From: Thermodesulfobacterium hveragerdense DSM 12571
GTDB lineage: Bacteria > Desulfobacterota > Thermodesulfobacteria > Thermodesulfobacteriales > Thermodesulfobacteriaceae
Length of the DNA stretch: 64,000 nt
Direction of reading: 5' to 3'
Assembly: GCF_000423845.1 (NCBI RefSeq)
Contig: NZ_AUIT01000003.1
Coordinates: 1 to 64,000 of the forward strand
Shown: positions 26,848 through 34,500 of the stretch, piece by piece
Position numbering within the stretch: the first letter of the stretch is position 1
Layout of the letters: each line of letters begins with the position of its first letter
Translations under genes and position numbers: made by a program
Notes under the pieces: model-generated
The model's input: the letters and a program-made list of their open reading frames with translations, nothing else
The model's database searches: none
What the model was told of the DNA's origin: nothing

Positions 26848-29433
26848 ATGGTAGATAAAAAAGAGATAATCCTTATAGATGGGGCCTCTTTTATTTATAG
26901 AGCTTATTTTGCTATTCCTGGGTATTTAGCTACTTCTAAAGGGCTACCCACCAAAGCTGTTTTCGGTGTAACCCAGATGGTGCTTAAAATTTTAAAAGAG
27001 TGGGACCCTGAGTATATCATCTGGTTTATGGATGAAAAGGAACCTACTTTTAGACATAAGGCTTACGAAGGATACAAGGCTACCAGACCTCAAATGCCTG
27101 ATGACCTAAAGATCCAAATACCTTACATAAAAAAAATCATTCCTGCTTTAGGGATTCTTTTGATTTCAGCTCCTGGATATGAAGCAGACGACTTGATAGC
27201 AAGTTTTGTTAAAAATTTTATCCTATCTTCTATCAATCAAGCAGTTATCGTGGCTGGGGATAAAGATTTATATGCCCTTGTTTCTGATAGAGTAAGGATT
27301 TATGACCCAGTAAGAGAAGTTTTTTTAGATAAACAAAGTTTTATTCAAAAATACGGATTTTCCCCAGAGGTTTTTCCTGAATTTAGAGCCCTGGTAGGGG
27401 ATAAAAGCGATAACATACCCGGAGTCCCAGGAATAGGCGAAAAAACCGCTAAAGAGTTGCTCATAAGATTTAAAACCCTGACAGCCATCTATGACCATCT
27501 TTCTTTAATTTTTTCTAAAAGAATAAGAGAAAATTTGATAAAATATCGAGAACAGGTGTTTAACAACCTTAATCTTATTCGCCTTAATCTGGAAGCCCCT
27601 CTCCCTTCAGAGGACCTTGAATTCTATCGAAGAAAAGACCCTGATTATCTCACGCTTAAAGCCCTTTTTAAAGAACTTGAGTTTAGGAAACTTCTTTCAG
27701 AGCTTTCTTTACCCCAAGAAACTTTGCCTAAACCACCAAACATAAGAAAAGCCTCCCAAGATTTATTTAATAAAGTAAAAAAAGATTCGGTAATAGCTGT
27801 TTTACCTGAAAATCTAAATAAAGGCCTTTTTGGCAAATTGCAGCCTGCAAAATTTTTGATTTCCCTTTCTGAGGAAGAGGTCTACAGGTTGACTTTAGAC
27901 GAGTTTAAAAGATTGGCTGAGGATCAAGGCATTTACGTGGTTTATGACTATAAAAACTGGCTTAAAAACTATAAGATCCCCTTTTCTCATCCCTTAGACG
28001 TAAAGTTAGCTGCTTATCTTTTAAATCCCGGATTAAAGGCTTATGATTTAAACTTTTTGTTTCAGGAATACTTAGACCTAAATCTTAACGGAAAAAACAA
28101 GGCTTCTGAAGAATTATCAGGGATAAAGGTAGTCAGTTTAAGAAGGTTAGGTAAAGAGCTTTTAGCAAGGTTAGAAGAAGAAGGGCTTTCTTCCTGGTTG
28201 TTTAAGGTAGAGGCACCTTTAAGTGAGGTTTTAAACGGGATGGAACAAGCTGGGATAAAGATTGATTTGGTTTATGTAAAAACTTTAGTACAACAATATC
28301 GAGAAAAAATAAAAGAAATCGAAGAAGAACTTTTTAAGATTGCGGGAAAAAGATTTAATCCTCGTTCTTCAAGAGAGGTGGGCGACATCCTTTTTAATAA
28401 ACTGAATCTTCCTTCTATAAAAAGGACCCCTAAAAGTTCAGTTCCCTCTACAGATGCAGAGGTGCTTGAAGAACTGGCTCCTTTACATCCCTTTGCCAGG
28501 CTTCTTCTGCAATATCGTACTACTCAGAAAATATTGAGCACCTACCTTGAGCCTTTTTTAAAGTATACCAGACCACTTACTTCTCGTATTCACACAGAGT
28601 TTAACCAAACAGGAACAGCCACAGGTAGGATTAGTTCGCAAAACCCAAACCTACAAAACATCCCCATAAAAGGAGAGGAAGGTTTAGAAATTCGCAAAGT
28701 ATTTATAGCAGAAGAAGGCTGGTGGCTTTGTAGTTTAGACTACTCACAAATAGAACTCAGGATTTTAGCTCATTTTTCTGAAGACAAAAATCTTATAAAG
28801 GCCTTTAATGAAGGGCAGGACATCCATACCTTTACGGCCTGTGAGATATTTGGAGTAACTCCTGATAAAGTAACCCCTGAAATGAGAAGGGTTAGCAAGG
28901 CTATAAACTTTGGGATTGCCTATGGGATGAGCTCTTACGGTTTAAGTAAAGAGCTTAGGATTTCGGTAAAAGAGGCAGAAGAAATCATAGCAAGGTATTT
29001 TCAGCGGTATCCTGGAGTAAAAAAATACATAGAAGAAACGATAGAATTTGTTAGAACCCATGGTTATGTTAAGACCTTAGCCGGGAGAAAACGCTATATA
29101 CCTGAAGTATTTAGTTCTGATAAAACTGTAAGAGACTTAGGGTTTCGCATGGCAGTAAACACCCCGATCCAAGGTTCTGCCGCAGATCTTATCAAGGTAG
29201 CTATGGTAGCCCTTTATAGGCAAATTAAACAGAAAAATCTAAAGTCCAGCCTTCTTTTACAGATTCACGATGAACTTCTTCTTGAGGTGCCAGAAGAAGA
29301 AGTAGAGGTGATAAAAGAAGTAGCTCCTTCGGTGATGGAAGCCCCTTTTAGTTTTTTAGGCCTTGATTATGTTCTGAAAGTACCTATTAAGGTTAATTTT
29401 GCCTTTGGTAAGTCTTGGGCTGAATGTAAATAG
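26848..29433 (+). CDS. polA: DNA polymerase I (no apparent 3'-5' exonuclease site)
   Basis: The protein has 861 residues from the ATG at 26848, placed by AGGAGG at 26831-26836; an in-frame GTG overlaps that site and is rejected. Residues 1-300 are the 5'-3' nuclease (IDGASFIYRAYFAI, EADDLIASF, GDKSDNIPGVPGIGEKTA). The middle domain has an exonuclease fold, but where E. coli has the DxE metal motif this protein reads VIAVLP, so proofreading appears lost, as in Taq polymerase. The polymerase motifs are intact: DYSQIELR near 631, KAINFGIAYG, and IHDELLLEVP near 806. It fills gaps in repair and removes RNA primers. Confidence 0.94.
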   Translation: MVDKKEIILIDGASFIYRAYFAIPGYLATSKGLPTKAVFGVTQMVLKILKEWDPEYIIWFMDEKEPTFRHKAYEGYKATRPQMPDDLKIQIPYIKKIIPALGILLISAPGYEADDLIASFVKNFILSSINQAVIVAGDKDLYALVSDRVRIYDPVREVFLDKQSFIQKYGFSPEVFPEFRALVGDKSDNIPGVPGIGEKTAKELLIRFKTLTAIYDHLSLIFSKRIRENLIKYREQVFNNLNLIRLNLEAPLPSEDLEFYRRKDPDYLTLKALFKELEFRKLLSELSLPQETLPKPPNIRKASQDLFNKVKKDSVIAVLPENLNKGLFGKLQPAKFLISLSEEEVYRLTLDEFKRLAEDQGIYVVYDYKNWLKNYKIPFSHPLDVKLAAYLLNPGLKAYDLNFLFQEYLDLNLNGKNKASEELSGIKVVSLRRLGKELLARLEEEGLSSWLFKVEAPLSEVLNGMEQAGIKIDLVYVKTLVQQYREKIKEIEEELFKIAGKRFNPRSSREVGDILFNKLNLPSIKRTPKSSVPSTDAEVLEELAPLHPFARLLLQYRTTQKILSTYLEPFLKYTRPLTSRIHTEFNQTGTATGRISSQNPNLQNIPIKGEEGLEIRKVFIAEEGWWLCSLDYSQIELRILAHFSEDKNLIKAFNEGQDIHTFTACEIFGVTPDKVTPEMRRVSKAINFGIAYGMSSYGLSKELRISVKEAEEIIARYFQRYPGVKKYIEETIEFVRTHGYVKTLAGRKRYIPEVFSSDKTVRDLGFRMAVNTPIQGSAADLIKVAMVALYRQIKQKNLKSSLLLQIHDELLLEVPEEEVEVIKEVAPSVMEAPFSFLGLDYVLKVPIKVNFAFGKSWAECK

Positions 29434-29440
29434 GTTAGAT

Positions 29441-30154
29441 ATGCGTTTAGATAGGTTTCTTTCTAACCTTGGGATAGGCTCAAGAAAAGAGGTATCCCTT
29501 TTAATAAAAAGGGGTAGGGTTACGATTAACGGTGTAAAGGTCACAGACCCAGGGGTAAAAATTAACCTCGAAAAGGATGTGGTCCAGATCGACGGAAAAG
29601 AAGTTGGAAAGAAAATAGAAGGTTTTTATTATAAATTCTATAAGCCCAGAGGGTGTGTTACCTCTAAGTCAGACAAGGACCTTACGGTCATGGATTTTCT
29701 TCCTAAGGATCTGCTAGGGCTAAACAGAATTTTTCCTGTGGGAAGACTTGATAAGGATGCGGAAGGATTGTTAATCTTTACCGATGATGGTTCCCTTGCC
29801 CATAGGATGATGCATCCTAAATGGAAGCTTGTTAAGACCTATCAGGTTTGGTTGGATAAAGAAATAACTGAGTTAGACCTGAAAAAGATAGAAGAAGGAG
29901 TTGAGCTTTCTGACGGTAAGACCTTACCGTGTACAGCCTCTTTTTTAGATGAGACTAAAGGGTGGGTAAAAATAGAGGTTAGGGAAGGGAGATATCATTT
30001 GATAAAAAGAATGTTTGGAAGTTTAGGTTATAAGGTTATAGGTTTAAAAAGGATAGCGATAGGTCCTGTTGAATTAGGAGAACTCAAACCATCAGAAATA
30101 ATTCCTCTTTCTGAAGAAGAAGTTAAACTTTTAAAAAAGGCAGTTGGTTTATAA
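29441..30154 (+). CDS. rRNA pseudouridine synthase (RsuA/RluB family)
   Basis: From the ATG at 29441 the protein has about 237 residues. It opens with an S4 RNA-binding domain (MRLDRFLSNLGIGSRKEVSLLIKRGRV in substance, shown here by RLDRFLSNLGIGSR). The catalytic motif GRLDKDAEGLLIFTDDG has the active Asp near residue 104; IEVREGRYHLIKRMF is also typical. The type (16S U516 or 23S U2605) is not resolved; length fits either. In-frame starts upstream, inside polA, would add residues before the S4 domain and are unlikely. It is convergent with the next gene, 10 bases away. Confidence 0.87.
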   Translation: MRLDRFLSNLGIGSRKEVSLLIKRGRVTINGVKVTDPGVKINLEKDVVQIDGKEVGKKIEGFYYKFYKPRGCVTSKSDKDLTVMDFLPKDLLGLNRIFPVGRLDKDAEGLLIFTDDGSLAHRMMHPKWKLVKTYQVWLDKEITELDLKKIEEGVELSDGKTLPCTASFLDETKGWVKIEVREGRYHLIKRMFGSLGYKVIGLKRIAIGPVELGELKPSEIIPLSEEEVKLLKKAVGL

Positions 30155-30164
30155 AAAATTAGGT

Positions 30165-30830
30165 TTAGGATTTTTGGTTTAAAAGTTTTTTTACCTTTTG
30201 CCATCCCATCTTTTCTATCATAGCCCCCACTCTTTCTCCTTTTTCGTTGTAGTTTTTGTAAAACTGTATCAAATTTTTAAGATAAACCGGGACTTCTTCA
30301 GGTGAGGCCTTGGTTAAAAAGGAAGCCAGTCTTGGATGTCTTCCAAGTTTACCTCCGACGTAGATTTTGTAACCTCTAAAGGTTTCTTTTATGGCTCCTT
30401 CAGGACAAGCTTTTATACATGCACCACATCCTATGCATTTCTGATAGTCTATCACAATTTTTTGGTCGACTTCTTTAATCACCCTTTCCTCGCAAGAATT
30501 TACACAATTGTCACATAGAGTGCATAAACTATCATCGTGTTTTATTTTAACAAAACTATGGATTCCAAAGTCAGCGATATAAAGTTGGGAACACCCGTTC
30601 GGACAGTCTGAAATAGAGAGTTTAAACCTATGATGGGGTCTTAAAGTTTGGCCTTTTAGTTTGGTTTTTATAAAATCATCCAGTTGAGAGTTTTTTAGTA
30701 CATCTTCGAGGGTGTTTATAAGCTCGAGAGAACGGTTTATAGCGTTAGGGCATCCTTTTGGACCAAAGCAGGTAATAATCTCGTAAGCTACAGATGAACT
30801 TCCATATGGTATAACCTTATCTTGTTTCAT
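30165..30830 (-). CDS. Small sulfite/nitrite-reductase-like protein with inserted 2x[4Fe-4S] ferredoxin domain
   Basis: The 221-residue protein has the siroheme/[4Fe-4S] signature Cys21-x5-Cys27 and Cys76-x3-Cys80 (SDCPNGC). A ferredoxin domain with two full CxxCxxCxxxC sets follows (Cys103-113 and Cys132-142). The C-terminal part (GGKLGRHPRLASFL) is again sulfite-reductase-like. This is the layout of compact siroheme reductases such as AsrC-type or low-molecular-weight sulfite reductases. It follows the next ferredoxin gene by three bases, which probably supplies electrons. Whether the substrate is sulfite, nitrite or another oxo-anion is not shown by sequence; dissimilatory DsrAB is a different, larger enzyme and is not here. 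Confidence 0.75.
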   Translation of the reverse strand: MKQDKVIPYGSSSVAYEIITCFGPKGCPNAINRSLELINTLEDVLKNSQLDDFIKTKLKGQTLRPHHRFKLSISDCPNGCSQLYIADFGIHSFVKIKHDDSLCTLCDNCVNSCEERVIKEVDQKIVIDYQKCIGCGACIKACPEGAIKETFRGYKIYVGGKLGRHPRLASFLTKASPEEVPVYLKNLIQFYKNYNEKGERVGAMIEKMGWQKVKKLLNQKS

Positions 30831-30833
30831 CCT

Positions 30834-31502
30834 TTAAACCTCCTCCTCTATATCTTTAAGCCTTCCGTCTATACCAATGGTGTAGACCTTAAAGGGAAGT
30901 TTTTGGCTTAAAGTTTTTCTTACGTCTAAGAGTAGTCTAACCAAATTTTTGCAACAAGGCACTTCCATGATGGCTATTTCTAAACCATTTGGTTGGGCTT
31001 GATGTGAAATCTTTGCAAGTTTCTCCCAGTATAACTCAGGTGGATCAAACTTAGGACATCCTGTTAGGATTTTCTTGCCAGGAAGAAGATGGGTATGAAG
31101 TTGGGGATAGGCTACGGCTACACAGTCTGCACAAATCAATAGATTAGCTCCCTTTAAAAATTTAGCAGAAGGAGGGATTAATCTAAGTTTAACCGGCCAA
31201 TGAGAAAGGGAAGAAGGTATTTCGTTTGCAACAGGAGGTAGGTTTTTAGGAATAAACTCTTTAACTTGATGAGAGGGACATCCACAAGGTAGGAAAGAGG
31301 AAGGTTGAGGTTTTTCTATAAGTTTTATAGCACCGGTAGGACATTCACCTATGCAAGCCCCAAGTCCGTCACATACCTCTTCTGCCACAAGTTTAGCCTT
31401 GCCATTGACGATAGCTATCGCCCCTTCGTGGCAGGCAATCACACACTGACCACATCCATTGCAGAGTTCTTTGTCTATTTCTATAATCTTAGCGGCTTTC
31501 AT
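30834..31502 (-). CDS. Ferredoxin-like iron-sulfur protein with Cys-rich C-terminal domain
   Basis: The first 60 residues hold one complete [4Fe-4S] set (Cys14, 17, 20, 24) and a second with the sequence CDGLGACIGECP, in which the usual second Cys is replaced by Leu. The remaining about 140 residues contain further Cys motifs (PCGCPSH, ICADCVAV, TGCPKFD, EVPCCKNL), so more metal sites are possible. Proteins of this build occur in anaerobes next to redox enzymes. Here it leads an operon with the small siroheme-type reductase, suggesting an electron-transfer partner. An inverted repeat sits upstream at 31551-31582. Confidence 0.7.
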   Translation of the reverse strand: MKAAKIIEIDKELCNGCGQCVIACHEGAIAIVNGKAKLVAEEVCDGLGACIGECPTGAIKLIEKPQPSSFLPCGCPSHQVKEFIPKNLPPVANEIPSSLSHWPVKLRLIPPSAKFLKGANLLICADCVAVAYPQLHTHLLPGKKILTGCPKFDPPELYWEKLAKISHQAQPNGLEIAIMEVPCCKNLVRLLLDVRKTLSQKLPFKVYTIGIDGRLKDIEEEV

Positions 31503-31550
31503 CGATATATGCCCTCTTTTTTATTTTTTAAGTTTAGTTAAAATATAAAC

Positions 31551-31582
31551 TGACCTAAATGAAAAAACCTTGATTTAGGTCA
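31551..31582. repeat. Inverted repeat spanning the uvrA stop and the ferredoxin upstream region
   Basis: TGACCTAAAT (31551-31560) and ATTTAGGTCA (31573-31582) are perfect 10-base arms with a 12-base loop. The uvrA stop codon (31575-31577) lies in one arm. No T-run follows directly on the leftward strand, so it is a poor intrinsic terminator. It could be a regulator site for the downstream ferredoxin/reductase pair or a transcript-stabilising hairpin. Confidence 0.5.
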
Positions 31583-34500
31583 ACTGAAGATATTTTTTAA
31601 GGATTTTAGAGGTAGGGGTAGAGGCTTTTAAGAAATCTTCTATCGGACCCTGAAAAAGGAGTTCCCCTCCTTTTTCTCCTCCTTCAGGTCCGAGTTCTAC
31701 CACCCAGTCTGCCCATTTGATAAGTTCAAGGTTATGTTCTATCACGATTACTGTATGGCCTTTCTGGATTAGACCTTGTAAGAGTTCTGCTAATTTTTCT
31801 ACATCTTTTATGTGAAGTCCTGTGGTAGGCTCATCAAGAAGATAGAGGTTCCCAGGTTGAGAAGACTTGATAAACTCTTTGGCAAGCTTTATCCTCTGGG
31901 CTTCTCCTCCAGACAAGGTTGGACTTGGCTGTCCTAAGGTCAGATAGTCAAGGCCGATATCACAGAGGGTGTTAAGTTTATGACGGATTGAAGGGTAGTT
32001 GCTGAAAAACTCCACAGCTTCAGCAAAGTCCATCTCAAGGACCTCTGCGATGTTTTTATTTTTTAACAAAACTTCCAAGGTTTCTGGATTATACCGTTTA
32101 CCTCCACAGTATTCACATTTTTGATAAACTGCAGGTAAAAATTTAATCTCTATCTTTTCATATCCCTGTCCATTGCAATAAGGGCACTGTCCTTCTTTGG
32201 TATTAAAGGAAAATCTGCCTTCTTTGTAACCTCTCTGTTTAGCCAATAAAGTGTTGGCAAAGGCCTTTCTAATGTCGGTAAAAACCCCTACATAGGTAGC
32301 AGGGGTAGATTTTGGGGTGTTTCCTATAGGTTGGTGGTCTACTAAATATACCCTTTTGATTTTTTCCCAGTTTTCTATGTTTTTTAAACCGTGAATACCG
32401 TTTTTTTCTCCCTCTAATAGTCTTTTTAGATTTTCGTAAAGGCATTCCTCTAATAAAGTAGACTTCCCTGAACCAGAAACCCCTACTACTACTGTAAGAG
32501 CGTTTAAAGGAAAAGAAACGGTTATGTTTTTAAGGTTTCTTAGGGAAGCCTCTTTAAGTAATAAGAATTCCTTAGGATTGCGCTTAAAACTTTTCAGGGT
32601 TTTTCTGTTTTGATCTTTAATTACTTCAGCTGTGGGTGAGGAAGATCTTAAAAATTCTTTAGAAGGTCCTCTGAAAAGTACCTGTCCTCCTCTTTTTCCT
32701 CCTCCTGGTCCCAAGTCTACCATAAAGTCGCTTGCCAAAATCGTATCTTCGTCATGTTCAACCACTATCAAGGTATTTCCTTTATCCCTGAGTTTTTTTA
32801 ACACCTTTATTAATTTTTGTGTATCCTTAGGATGAAGCCCGATGGTCGGTTCATCGAGGATATAGGCTACCCCTGTGAGATTACTCCCTATTTCTGCTGA
32901 AATTCTTACCCTTTTGGCTTCTCCTGAAGATAGGGTGTCTGCAGACCTACCTAAGGTAAGGTATCCTACACCTAAATCTATTAAATAATCAAGTCTTGAG
33001 AGGGTTTCAGAAATTAGTTCTTCGGCTATTTTTTGTTGTATACCTTCAAACTTAAGCTTTTCTAAAAACTCTTTTACTTTGTAGAGACTTAAGTTAGACA
33101 ATTCAGGCAAAGAAATCCCGTTAATTTTATAATAAAAAACCTCTTTACGATATCTTGAACCGTTACAGTCAGGGCATGGTTCTTCTTCAAGTCTACCCAG
33201 TCCTCCACAAGTAGGACAAGCTCCTACCTTTGAATTAAAAGCAAAAAGCAACGGGTCTGGTTCAGGAAGACTTATCCCACATAAAGAGCAGGTTCTTTTT
33301 TGACTAAAAAGTACTTCCCTTTTATCGGTTTTTATCAAAACCTCTCCTTTTCCAAGTTCAAGGCCTTTGTAAAAAATCTTTTCAAACCACTCTTCTTTCC
33401 AATCTATTTCTTGAGCTAACACCACCTCAATCGTATATTCTTTAAACCTTGAAAGTGCAGGGATAGGAGGAATGTTGTAGAATTCTCCGTTTATTCTGAC
33501 CTTATGATATAGGTTGGCAAGCAGTTTATCAAACAGATTTTTGTAGATTCCTTTTCGGTGTTTTACCAAAGGAGCAAGAAGGGTAATGTTTGAAGCCTTT
33601 TCTCCTTTTAAAAACTCTAAAGCTAAGTCAAACAATTCCTTTGGTTCATGAGGTTTTAGTTCCCTTTCACATTTAGGGCAATAGGCCTTGCTAACCTTAG
33701 AATAAAGAAGCCTAAGATAAGGAAGGATCTCAGTAATAGTCCCTACCGTAGATTTGGGAGAAAGTTCTCCTGACCGTTGTTCTAAAGCCACCGTAGGCGG
33801 TATCCCTGAAATAAGGTCATAATCTATCTCTTCATAAAGCTTAAAAAATTGTTTCAAATAAGTGGGTAAAGTTTCTAAAAACCTTCTTTGGCCTTCGGCA
33901 AACACCACATCAAACGCAAGGGTAGATTTTCCTGAACCAGAAACCCCTGTGATCACTATCAACTGTTTCCTTGGTAGGTTTAAGTCTATGTTTTTTAAGT
34001 TATGATGTCTGACCCCTCGAAGCTTTATAAGATCTTCGTCGTATTTATATTTTTTTGAGGCTTCAGCTTTATCTTTAAGGTTTAGTCCATCGAGATATTC
34101 TCTTAGATAAAAAGAGGTTTGAGTCTGCACCTCTGGGTTTTTGATAACCTCGGAGAGGGGTCCTTGGAAGATAAGTTCTCCTCCCTCTTCTCCGCCACCG
34201 GGACCAAGTTCCAGTATCCAATCAGAGTTTAAGATAACCTCAGGATGATGTTCTACTATTACCACCGTGTGTCCTAAGCTTTTTAGATAGTTTAACGAAC
34301 AAATCAGTTTTTCTATGTCTTTTAGATGAAGGCCAACCGTAGGTTCGTCAAGAAGGATTAGACATTTTTCTCCTTTTATTTTAGAGAGTAAATCTGCTAT
34401 CTTTAGTCTCTGGGCTTCTCCTCCAGAGAGGGTAGAAAGGGGTTGTCCCAGTTTGAGATATCCTATCCCAAGATTTTTTAAAAGGGTCAGGGTTTTTTTA

